Source: JBBSUX01 sp038234045
GTDB lineage: Bacteria > Pseudomonadota > Gammaproteobacteria > Burkholderiales > Burkholderiaceae_C
Assembly (NCBI GenBank): GCA_038234045.1
Contig: JBBSUX010000054.1
Span: 1-15,398 of the forward strand
Reading direction: 5' to 3'
Length of the DNA stretch: 15,398 nt
This document shows, in pieces, positions 1-6,523 of the stretch. The notes beneath the pieces were generated by a model. It saw nothing but the letters and a program-made list of their open reading frames with translations. It was not told the DNA's origin and ran no database searches. Each line of letters opens with the position of its first letter. Positions within the stretch are counted from its first letter, which is position 1. Position numbers and translations under genes: made by a program.

Positions 1-813
1 AAGCAGCGTGAGGATCGCCTGGCACACCTGCGCCAGCGGGTCACCAAAATTTTCGCGGCGGTGAGTGGTGACGAGCATCAGGCGTTCGCCGGGCGCCAAA
101 TCAGGCAGAACGCCAGCGTTTCTCAGCGGATTTCCGTCATCAGCCACTGCATCACCATCAACATCATTCCTCTTGCCATTCGAAGCAGCGATCATCTCTC
201 GGGCCTCCAACAGCGCATCGATCACAGTGTTGCCAGTCAGGTAAACATCGGCGCTATTGATGCCTTCGGCCAGCAGCCGATCACGCGCGGTGGCGGTGGG
301 CGCGAAATGCCAGCGTGTCATGCGCGCTGTGAGCACGCGATTCAGTTCTTCCGGAAACGGGTTACGCAGGTCACCAGTGCGCAGCCCGGCCTCGACATGC
401 CCCACCGGAATATTCAGGTAGCAGGCTGCGAGAGAAGCGGCCATTACGCTGGTGGTGTCACCCTGCACCAGAACCGCGTCGGGCTCGAGCTTGCGAAACA
501 GCGCGTCGAGCGCCGCAATCAACCTTGAAGTCAGCCCTGCCAGGGATTGGTCAGGCTGCATGATGTTGAGATCGTGATCCGGCACCACGCCGAAGATCTG
601 TAAAACCTGGTCGAGCAAGTCGCGGTGCTGGGCTGTGGCCACGACCACGCACTCGAAAACATCGGAAGCTTCGCGCAGGCGACGCACCACTGGCGCCATC
701 TTGATGGCCTCGGGCCGCGTGCCGATGATGACGACAATGCGTTTTTTGGGACTTCGCTGATCGATCTGCGAAGTTGGCGAGGTAGCTTGCATGAAAGCAT
801 TGGAAGTTGACAT
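1..813 (-). CDS. wecB: UDP-N-acetylglucosamine 2-epimerase (non-hydrolysing), C-terminus cut by window edge
   Basis: Interconverts UDP-GlcNAc and UDP-ManNAc in the cytoplasm, feeding ManNAc-type sugars into surface polysaccharide. The frame is open from the ATG at 813 to base 1, giving 271 residues; the family is about 370-380, so roughly the last quarter lies outside. Visible motifs: GTRPEA at 31-36 (nucleotide-binding start of the first Rossmann domain), QGDTTS around D119, HVEAGLRTGD with E141, PFPEELNR with E155/E156, and TTHRRENFG with H251. These match the catalytic Asp, Glu and His residues known for E. coli WecB. The start is uncertain: no clear Shine-Dalgarno precedes 813, a second in-frame ATG lies at 792, and about 24 residues precede the core strand, a little more than in E. 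coli. No sugar neighbours are visible, so the polysaccharide served is unknown. Family call is secure; the symbol is by homology. Confidence 0.93.
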   Translation of the reverse strand, partial: MSTSNAFMQATSPTSQIDQRSPKKRIVVIIGTRPEAIKMAPVVRRLREASDVFECVVVATAQHRDLLDQVLQIFGVVPDHDLNIMQPDQSLAGLTSRLIAALDALFRKLEPDAVLVQGDTTSVMAASLAACYLNIPVGHVEAGLRTGDLRNPFPEELNRVLTARMTRWHFAPTATARDRLLAEGINSADVYLTGNTVIDALLEAREMIAASNGKRNDVDGDAVADDGNPLRNAGVLPDLAPGERLMLVTTHRRENFGDPLAQVCQAILTLL

Positions 814-877
814 GCACGATTATTTGGGGCGACACATCCACTAACAGTTGCCGAATGTACTTTTTGACCTAGTTCAT

Positions 878-906
878 AAAAAAATCAGCTACTGAAAGGG
901 TAGCTG
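878..906 (-). terminator. Intrinsic terminator after ahpF
   Basis: On the minus strand a perfect 7-bp stem (CAGCTAC / GTAGCTG, 7-nt loop) is followed after one A by seven T's. It lies about 60 bases after the ahpF stop and before wecB, so it should end the ahp transcript and separate it from wecB. Confidence 0.82.
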
Positions 907-964
907 GCTGCGCAATCTGCAAATACGGTAAAGCCGAATTAGGCTCATATTTTTCGGATGCTGG

Positions 965-2536
965 TCAGGCTGGCGCCGAAGAGCGAATCAAATGGTCAAA
1001 CGCCCCCAGCGCGGCTTTGGCGCCATCGCCCGCCGCAATGACGATCTGCTTGTAAGGCACTGTCGTCGCGTCGCCAGCAGCAAACACGCCTGGCACGCTG
1101 GTCTGGCCTTTTGCATCGATGACAATTTCGCCATGCTTGCTGAGCTCGACGGTGCCCTTCAACCAGGCGGTGTTGGGCACCAAGCCGATCTGAATGAAAA
1201 CGCCTTCCAGATCCACCCGGTGCGTCTCTTCGGTGTTGCGGTCTTTGTAGACCAGGCCATTGACCTTCTCGGCGCCGGTGATCTCAGTCGTCTGCGCCGA
1301 GGTGATGACGGTAGCGTTGGTGAGGCTGCGCAGCTTGCGTTGCAGCACCTCGTCAGCGCGCAATTTGCTGTCGTACTCCACCAGCGTCACATGGCCGACC
1401 AGACCTGCCAGATCGATGGCTGCCTCGACACCCGAATTGCCGCCGCCGATCACAGCAACATGCTTGCCCTTGAACAGCGGGCCGTCGCAATGCGGGCAGT
1501 AAGCCACGCCCTTGTTCTTGAACTCCTGCTCGCCGGGCACGTTGATGTTGCGCCAGCGCGCTCCTGTCGAAAGGATTACCGATCTGGCCTTGAGCGAGCC
1601 TCCGCCTGCCAGCTTGATTTCGATGAGATCGCCAGCGCCGTTCGTGCCGGCTGGCACCAGCGCTTCGGCGCGCTGCAGATTCATGATGTCGACGTCGTAA
1701 TGCTTGACGTGTTCTTCCAGCGCGAGAGCGAACTTCGGCCCTTCGGTCTCCTTGATCGAGATGTAGTTCTCGATGCCGAGCGTATCCAGCACCTGGCCGC
1801 CAAAGCGCTCGGCCGCGATCCCCGTGCGGATGCCCTTCCTGGCTGCATACACCGCCGCCGACGCGCCAGCGGGGCCACCACCGACCACCAGCAGGTCGTA
1901 AGGTTCGCGGGCTGACAGCTTTTCGGCTTCCCGCGCAACGGCTTTGTCATCGACCTTGGCGATGATTTCTTCCAGCTCCATGCGACCTGTACCGAAAGAC
2001 GAGCCGTTCAGGAAAACGGTCGGCACCGCCATGATCTGCCGCTCGGACACTTCGTCCTGGAACAGCGCGCCATCAATTGCCGTGTGGGTGATGCCCGGGT
2101 TCAAAACCGCCATCAGGTTCAGCGCCTGCACCACGTCGGGGCAGTTGTGGCACGAGAGCGAAAAATAGGTTTCGAAGTGGAATTCGCCCTTCAGCTCTCG
2201 AATCTGCTCCAGCAGCTCAGGCGCCGCCTTCGACGGATGCCCACCCACTTGCAGCAGCGCCAGCACCAGCGACGTGAATTCGTGACCCAGCGGAATGCCG
2301 GCAAAGCGTACACCCGACATCACGCCAGGATTGGTGATCAGGAAAGACGGCTTGCGCTCACCGCCGTCGCTGCGCTCCACCAGGGTGATCTTGTCCGACA
2401 GCGCTGTTATCTGCTCGAGCAGGCCCTTGAGCTCACCCGACGCCTCCCGGTCGTCCAGCGACGCGACGATTTCGATCGGTTTGGTCACCCGTTCGAGGTA
2501 GATTTTGAGTTGTGCTGAAAGCTTGTCATCGAGCAT
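965..2536 (-). CDS. ahpF: Alkyl hydroperoxide reductase subunit F (NADH:peroxiredoxin reductase)
   Basis: Flavoprotein that passes electrons from NADH through FAD and two disulfide centres to AhpC, restoring the peroxiredoxin after it reduces H2O2 or organic peroxides; cytoplasmic. The 523 residues are the usual length. Domains in order: tandem thioredoxin-like N-terminal domain (about 1-200) with redox pair C129-H-N-C132; FAD domain with GGGPAG at 219-224; thioredoxin-reductase-type active site C347-P-H-C350; NAD-binding GGGNSG at 364-369; FAD-closing motif GVFAAGDAT around 483-491. All redox cysteines are present. It follows ahpC on the same strand, separated by 102 bases that contain a terminator, so ahpF is probably expressed from read-through at a lower level or from its own weak promoter. 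Its ribosome site is poor (a GAGAAA stretch before the ATG). Intact and typical. Confidence 0.97.
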   Translation of the reverse strand: MLDDKLSAQLKIYLERVTKPIEIVASLDDREASGELKGLLEQITALSDKITLVERSDGGERKPSFLITNPGVMSGVRFAGIPLGHEFTSLVLALLQVGGHPSKAAPELLEQIRELKGEFHFETYFSLSCHNCPDVVQALNLMAVLNPGITHTAIDGALFQDEVSERQIMAVPTVFLNGSSFGTGRMELEEIIAKVDDKAVAREAEKLSAREPYDLLVVGGGPAGASAAVYAARKGIRTGIAAERFGGQVLDTLGIENYISIKETEGPKFALALEEHVKHYDVDIMNLQRAEALVPAGTNGAGDLIEIKLAGGGSLKARSVILSTGARWRNINVPGEQEFKNKGVAYCPHCDGPLFKGKHVAVIGGGNSGVEAAIDLAGLVGHVTLVEYDSKLRADEVLQRKLRSLTNATVITSAQTTEITGAEKVNGLVYKDRNTEETHRVDLEGVFIQIGLVPNTAWLKGTVELSKHGEIVIDAKGQTSVPGVFAAGDATTVPYKQIVIAAGDGAKAALGAFDHLIRSSAPA

Positions 2537-2590
2537 GATTGTTTCTCGCTATTGAATTCGTGTTTCCGTTAGGTAGGTCGGAAAACCGGA

Positions 2591-2620
2591 AAAAAAAGCC
2601 CGGGCAGCTGCCCAGGCTTT
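2591..2620 (-). terminator. Terminator between ahpC and ahpF
   Basis: On the minus strand the arms AAAGCC-T-GGGCAG and CTGCCC-C-GGGCTTT-like pair as a 13-bp near-perfect inverted repeat (one mismatch at 2601/2614), followed by a T run (A's at 2591-2597 on the plus strand). It begins about 20 bases after the ahpC stop. It has the form of a factor-independent terminator and would make ahpC mRNA more abundant than ahpC-ahpF mRNA. Confidence 0.85.
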
Positions 2621-2638
2621 CTATTGATGTGCAGCGGT

Positions 2639-3211
2639 TCAGATCTTGCCGACCAGATCCAGCGAAGGCGTAAGCGTCTTCTCGCCTTCTTTCCACTTGG
2701 CCGGGCAGGCTTCGTTCGGGTGAGCGGCCACATACTGGGCAGCCTTGACGCGACGCAGGGTTTCAGCAGCATCGCGGCCGATGCCGTTGTCATGCACTTC
2801 GATCGTCTTGATACGGCCGTCCGGATCAATCACGAAAGTGCCGCGATAGGCCAAGCCTGCGTCGTCGCCCTCTTCGATCATCACTTCAAAGAAGCGCGCC
2901 AACTGGCCGCTTGGGTCACCGATCATCGGATACGTCACCTTGGCGATGGTGTCGGAGGTATCGTGCCAGGCCTTGTGGGTGAAGTGCGTATCGGTGGAGA
3001 CGGTGTAGACCTCGCAGCCGAGCTTCTGGAACTCTGCGTAGTGATCAGCCAGATCGCCGAGCTCGGTCGGGCAGACGAAGGTGAAGTCAGCCGGATAGAA
3101 GGCCACGACTGACCATTTGCCTTTAAAGCTCTGTTCGCTCACATCGACAAATTTGCCATTGTGATAGGCCTTGGCCTTGAATCCGCGAACTTCCTTGTTG
3201 ATAAGGGACAT
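2639..3211 (-). CDS. ahpC: Alkyl hydroperoxide reductase subunit C (2-Cys peroxiredoxin)
   Basis: Typical 2-Cys peroxiredoxin that reduces H2O2, organic peroxides and peroxynitrite and is recycled by AhpF. The product is 190 residues (E. coli AhpC has 187). The peroxidatic cysteine is C47 in FTFVCPTE and the resolving cysteine C169 in NEACPAKW; the C-terminal SLDLVGKI matches the enterobacterial AhpC tail. The start at 3211 is chosen because the protein then begins MSLINKEV, as in the family, and a strong ribosome site (GAAAGGAAA) sits just upstream; an in-frame ATG at 3235 would add eight residues and lie upstream of that site. An OxyR-like element and a core promoter lie in the roughly 170 bases upstream. 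Intact. Confidence 0.97.
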   Translation of the reverse strand: MSLINKEVRGFKAKAYHNGKFVDVSEQSFKGKWSVVAFYPADFTFVCPTELGDLADHYAEFQKLGCEVYTVSTDTHFTHKAWHDTSDTIAKVTYPMIGDPSGQLARFFEVMIEEGDDAGLAYRGTFVIDPDGRIKTIEVHDNGIGRDAAETLRRVKAAQYVAAHPNEACPAKWKEGEKTLTPSLDLVGKI

Positions 3212-3236
3212 GAGAGATTTCCTTTCAGGAATCAAG

Positions 3237-3276
3237 AAAAAAAGAGAAGCGAAACGCTGCCGACCACGTCGTCGGC
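3237..3276 (-). promoter_or_regulatory. Hairpins plus T run in the ahpC 5' leader (possible attenuator)
   Basis: On the minus strand, between the proposed ahpC promoter and its start codon, there is a 6-bp stem (GCCGAC / GTCGGC, 6-nt loop), then a small AGCG-TTT-CGCT hairpin, then TCTC and seven T's. This looks like a weak terminator inside the leader, ending about 25 bases before the ATG. Whether it stops or pauses transcription is inference only. Confidence 0.35.
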
Positions 3277-3315
3277 TGACCGATCTACGGCTGGTGTTCT
3301 ATCGCTACGGACACA

Positions 3316-3345
3316 AGGATAAGAGCTTCTCGACGATTGATCCAA
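3316..3345 (-). promoter_or_regulatory. Candidate sigma-70 promoter of ahpC
   Basis: On the minus strand TTGGAT (3345-3340) and TATCCT (3321-3316) are spaced by 18 bases, giving a predicted start near 3309 and a leader of about 100 nt. The -35 hexamer abuts the OxyR-like site, the geometry expected for OxyR activation. Confidence 0.5.
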
Positions 3346-3381
3346 TGAATTGATGACATCGAGTTCATCGATTAAAACTAT
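3345..3381 (-). promoter_or_regulatory. Candidate OxyR binding site upstream of ahpC
   Basis: The known OxyR pattern is two 15-bp elements, ATAGnTnnnAnCTAT, separated by 7 bases. On the minus strand the distal element ATAGTTTTAATCGAT (3381-3367) matches with one change. After a 7-base spacer the proximal element (3359-3345) keeps only the outer AT pairs and the inner A. One strong and one weak half next to the -35 is common for activated OxyR promoters. This is motif reading only. Confidence 0.5.
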
Positions 3382-3431
3382 AAGAACAAGCCGAAGGCAC
3401 CCGTTAGTTCGTTGCCCAAATACTACAATTC

Positions 3432-3460
3432 TTGATTGCACGAATGATAATTGTTATCAT
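3432..3460 (+). promoter_or_regulatory. Candidate promoter of the TonB-dependent receptor
   Basis: TTGATT (3432-3437) and TATCAT (3455-3460) are spaced by exactly 17 bases. The spacer and -10 lie inside the Fur palindrome, so iron-loaded Fur would block RNA polymerase directly. Confidence 0.6.
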
Positions 3461-3463
3461 TCG
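3441..3463 (+). promoter_or_regulatory. Fur box
   Basis: A perfect inverted repeat with 10-bp arms, CGAATGATAA (3441-3450) and TTATCATTCG (3454-3463), around a TTG spacer. It contains the GATAAT/ATTATC-type core of the Fur consensus. It lies 33 bases before the start codon of a siderophore receptor and overlaps its promoter. It is also roughly 60 bases upstream of the ahpC control site, so an effect on ahpC is possible but not shown. Confidence 0.88.
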
Positions 3464-3496
3464 CCGCTCCAATAAGGACTTTTAGGAGTTGTAATT

Positions 3497-5704
3497 ATGA
3501 TGACGACACCTTCCAGCCTGATGCACCTTGCTACCCGCGCTTTTTCACTGACTATCGCGAGCGTGACGTTCGGCGCCATCGCGCAACCCGTGCCTTCCCC
3601 GGTCCTCGCGAAACAACCCACTGCCGGCTCCGATGCGCCCGCCGCACGTGATCCAATTTCAAAATCTGCCCCATCCGCCAGAACAACGGCTTCAGCGCCG
3701 CAGCTGTCAACCATCACGGTTTCCGGTCAAGCCCCAGCGCGCTACAGCGCACCCCCGTCGAGCACGGCAACCGGAACCGACACACCGCTCGTCGATGTTC
3801 CGCAATCGATTCAAGTCATTCCCCAAGAGTTGCTGAAGGACCAGGGCGCCCAATCACTTGCCGATGCAGTGCGCAACGCGCCTGGTGTGAGCGTGCAGGC
3901 TGGCGAAGGCAACCGGGACCAGTTCTATATCCGAGGCGTCAATACCAAATCGGACTTCTTCGTTGATGGTTTGCGGGACGACAGCCCCTACTTCCGGCCG
4001 CTCTACAACGTGTCGCATGTCGATGTCCTGCAAGGCCCCGCCGCAATTCTGTTTGGCCGGGGGGGCGCTGGCGGTGTCATCAACCTGGTGACCAAGCAAC
4101 CAGAGCGCGATCCCATCCGGCACTTTTCGATCGATACCGGCTCATGGCAACAAAAGCGAGGCACCTTCGATGTGGGTGGCGCGATGGGTGAGTCGGGCGC
4201 ATTCCGTGTCATGGGCTTGGGCGAGCGGTCGGGCGGTTTTCGCGATCACGATTACCTGCATCGCTTCGCGATCAACCCAAAATTCCGCTTTCAGCTTGAT
4301 CAACGAACTCAGCTCGACGCCAGCTTTTCCTGGCTGGAAGATCGCCGCTTTGCCGATCGCGGCAGTCCGTCTGAAGGAGGCCGCCCGGCAAACCTCCCAC
4401 GCGAACGCGTCTTTGGCACCCCTGGCCTGAACATTGTGGAATCGACCGTCCGCACCTTCGACGTGCGGCTGAAGCATCAATTCAACGACCACCTTGAGAT
4501 CCGCAACGCGTTCCTCGCAACGGAGAATGACCGGCTCTATCAAAACGTGTACGCCGGCAGTCCTGTCGACGATCGAGGACAGGTCAAACTCAAGGCGTAT
4601 CGCCACCCCACCAATCGGGTGAGCTATCTGGATCGCACCGAGCTGGTCGCCAGCTTCGATACGGGTGCGTTCTCGCACAAGCTGTTAACCGGAACCGAGT
4701 TCGGGTGGCAGCGCGACAACGACCAAGAGACATTACCGGGGCCGTCAAAGACCTTGCCCGGCAGATATCCGGTATCTGACCCGACCGTGTTGCCGGTGTC
4801 GTTCCCGTACCTTCAGCGCAACAATCATGTCGTCGGCAAAGAATTCGGCCTGTTTGCCGAAGACCAGATATCTCTGGGCGAACGCTGGATAGCGCTGGTA
4901 GGCGCGCGCTGGGACCGGTTCTCGGTCGACGCCAACTACCTCAAACCGGGTGTCACGCCCAACTCCACTTCAAAAGTCGATACGACATGGTCGCCGCGCG
5001 CCGGCATCATTTACAAGCCCGTCAAAAACGACTCTATCTACGCCAGCGTCACGCAAACTTTCACGCCACAGGGCGCGAACATTGCGTCCTCACGCAAAAG
5101 TCCGGAAGGTGCCGATTTAAGCCCGGAGAAAGCCACCAACTACGAAATTGGAAACAAGCTCGATCTGTTTGATGGCGATCTGTCGATTACCGCTGCGGTG
5201 TTTCTGCTCGATCTTGACCACGTCGCCAGTAGCGCTGCCGACGGCTCCGGAAGCCTGGTCAACACCGGCAAGCAGCGCAACCAGGGCGTTCAGCTCTCGA
5301 TGCAAGGCGCACTTACGCCCAAGTGGAACGTGTATACCAACTACAGCCACATCAATGCCAAAATAACCAGCCCCACCAAAGATGCTGTGGCAGGAGCCCA
5401 GGTTGGATTAATCCCCCGTGATCAGGTCTCCCTCTGGACCAGCTACGCATTGACGCCCCATTGGGGTGTGGGCGCAGGCTTGCTCGGTGCTTCCAAAAAA
5501 TACACGTCCTACAGCAATAACGTCGTGCTGCCCGGGTTTGCCAAAGCCGATTTGATGGCTTACTACAAAGAGCGCAACTACCGCGTCCAGCTCAATCTGG
5601 ACAACGTGACTGACAGGCATTACTACGCGACGGCAAGCGGAGATGATCAGATCATGCCGGGTGCTCCGCTCAGCGTGAGTCTTAATCTGAGCGTGGATTT
5701 TTAA
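3497..5704 (+). CDS. TonB-dependent siderophore receptor (catecholate type, Fiu/BfrD-like)
   Basis: Outer-membrane gated channel that imports ferric siderophore using TonB-ExbB-ExbD energy. The 735-residue product starts with a signal peptide (hydrophobic core about 16-29, likely cut after AIA-29), then a low-complexity Ala/Pro/Ser linker, a TonB-box-like stretch ITVSG (73-77), the plug domain (about 95-200: TPLVDVPQSIQVIP, FYIRGV, FFVDGLRD, LQGPAAILFGRGGAGGVINLVTK) and a long beta-barrel ending in the expected terminal Phe (LSVDF). There is no N-terminal signalling domain of the FecA type. Plug wording is closest to catecholate or xenosiderophore receptors; the actual ligand cannot be told. 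The start is fixed by AGGAG at 3484-3488, eight bases before ATG; a second ATG follows directly. A Fur box overlaps its promoter, so induction under iron limitation is expected. No siderophore synthesis genes are in view. Confidence 0.93.
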   Translation: MMTTPSSLMHLATRAFSLTIASVTFGAIAQPVPSPVLAKQPTAGSDAPAARDPISKSAPSARTTASAPQLSTITVSGQAPARYSAPPSSTATGTDTPLVDVPQSIQVIPQELLKDQGAQSLADAVRNAPGVSVQAGEGNRDQFYIRGVNTKSDFFVDGLRDDSPYFRPLYNVSHVDVLQGPAAILFGRGGAGGVINLVTKQPERDPIRHFSIDTGSWQQKRGTFDVGGAMGESGAFRVMGLGERSGGFRDHDYLHRFAINPKFRFQLDQRTQLDASFSWLEDRRFADRGSPSEGGRPANLPRERVFGTPGLNIVESTVRTFDVRLKHQFNDHLEIRNAFLATENDRLYQNVYAGSPVDDRGQVKLKAYRHPTNRVSYLDRTELVASFDTGAFSHKLLTGTEFGWQRDNDQETLPGPSKTLPGRYPVSDPTVLPVSFPYLQRNNHVVGKEFGLFAEDQISLGERWIALVGARWDRFSVDANYLKPGVTPNSTSKVDTTWSPRAGIIYKPVKNDSIYASVTQTFTPQGANIASSRKSPEGADLSPEKATNYEIGNKLDLFDGDLSITAAVFLLDLDHVASSAADGSGSLVNTGKQRNQGVQLSMQGALTPKWNVYTNYSHINAKITSPTKDAVAGAQVGLIPRDQVSLWTSYALTPHWGVGAGLLGASKKYTSYSNNVVLPGFAKADLMAYYKERNYRVQLNLDNVTDRHYYATASGDDQIMPGAPLSVSLNLSVDF

Positions 5705-5849
5705 GGCATTGCCCGCGTTCGACGAGCCGGGCTCGCACACGTTGAATTGGGCAGGCGAGCTGGCCCGCACCGTGCGGCGAACGCAGCAAGCTGTGAGCGT
5801 GTTCAAAACCCTCACAATCTGGATACGTTCTAGAGGAGTGCCTCCATTC
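5705..5849. other. 145-base gap between receptor and bacterioferritin remnant
   Basis: No convincing gene. It contains a short inverted repeat (CGAGCC-G-GGCTCG, 5723-5735) without a T run, so it is not a standard terminator. A good Shine-Dalgarno (AGAGGAG, 5832-5838) precedes the dead bacterioferritin start, a sign that it was once translated on its own. Confidence 0.5.
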
Positions 5850-6325
5850 ATGAAATCCGATCCTCAAGCCATCGTCCACCTTTAGGCCCAACTCAAGAAC
5901 GAGCTTGCCGCCATCAACCGGTACTTCGTGCATCACCGGATGCTTAAGCACTGGGGCTTCGACCGCCTGGCGACGAAGGTGTACGACGAATCCATCGGCG
6001 AAATGACGCAGCCGACTGGCTGATGGGTCGCATCTTCATGCTCGATGGCCTGCCCAATCTGCAGGATCTGGGAAAGCTCACAATCGGCGAAGACGTTGCG
6101 GAAATTTTTGTGTGTCGACCTGGGCCTGAAACCGCTGCGCAGACCACGATCAAGGCCGGCATGGCGCACTGCGAAACGGTGCGTGACTATGTATAGCGCG
6201 ACTTGCTGCAGAAAATTCTGGACGACACCGAGGAGCACATCGATTTCCTCGAGCGCCAGCTTGAGCTGGTCGAAAAGGTGGGCGTGCCGAACTATCTGCA
6301 ATCGATGATGGGCGATTTGGATTGA
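5850..6325 (+). pseudogene. bfr: Bacterioferritin pseudogene (two nonsense codons, three indels)
   Basis: An intact bacterioferritin is a 24-subunit cage that stores iron through a di-iron ferroxidase site and binds haem. Read across frames, this locus gives a clear Bfr: MKSDPQAIVHL, NELAAINRYFVHHRML, YDESIGEM, DWLMGRIFMLDGLPNLQDLG, TEEHIDFLERQLELVEKVG, NYLQSMMGDLD. Lesions: TAG at codon 12 (5883-5885); a 1-base loss at 6006-6010 just after E51-M52, which removes the expected His54 iron ligand and brings TGA at 6021; a second TAG at 6194-6196 where the family has Ser (DYVSRD); and a probable paired +1 (T run 6105-6109) and -1 (near 6127) that scrambles about eight residues (DLGL replaced by RPGP). 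Span 476 bases; restoring one base gives 158 residues, exactly E. coli Bfr length. No full-length product is possible. A functional copy elsewhere in the genome is likely. Confidence 0.93.
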
Positions 6326-6372
6326 TAGGGCGGAGCTGCATCCTGGGAGTGCGTTGACTGCACCGCGATGAC

Positions 6373-6408
6373 GGCACAGTTGTGCCGCTTCGTGGCTCCA
6401 CGAAGCGG
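6373..6408. repeat. Two adjoining perfect inverted repeats
   Basis: GGCACA-GT-TGTGCC (6373-6386, 6-bp arms) runs directly into CCGCTTCGTGG-CT-CCACGAAGCGG (6385-6408, 11-bp arms), the two sharing CC at 6385-6386. No T run follows on either strand, so this is not an ordinary intrinsic terminator. It lies between the dead bfr gene and the acylase terminator, where the two directions of transcription converge. It may be a transcript-end structure or a small repeat element. Confidence 0.6.
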
Positions 6409-6468
6409 ATGCCGCCGCATGGCACTTTAGCGAGCGCGCAACCCACTCGGGTTGACGGACCACCAGCC

Positions 6469-6493
6469 AAAAAAAAGCGGCCCAAGGGCCGCT
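6469..6493 (-). terminator. Intrinsic terminator after the acylase gene
   Basis: On the minus strand an 8-bp perfect GC-rich stem (AGCGGCCC / GGGCCGCT, with its innermost pairs opening to form the loop) is followed by eight T's. It begins about 30 bases after the acylase stop and closes the minus-strand gene run. Confidence 0.92.
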
Positions 6494-6523
6494 CACAAAC
6501 ACAACACCTCAGCGCACCCTGGC

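Noticed and set aside
992..1915. Long plus-strand open frame opposite ahpF
   Set aside because: It lies entirely antisense to a strongly supported AhpF with all catalytic motifs; composition is that of a reverse-frame shadow and no family is recognisable.
3212..3235. Upstream ATG giving AhpC eight extra residues
   Set aside because: It lies upstream of the strong ribosome site, and the MSLINKEV start matches the family.
5723..5735. Palindrome CGAGCCGGGCTCG after the receptor gene
   Set aside because: Only 6-bp arms, no T run and only a single central base; insufficient for a terminator or operator call.
5933..6502. Minus-strand open frame opposite the bfr remnant
   Set aside because: The plus strand reads clearly as bacterioferritin; the minus frame has no recognisable domain and runs through a terminator hairpin.
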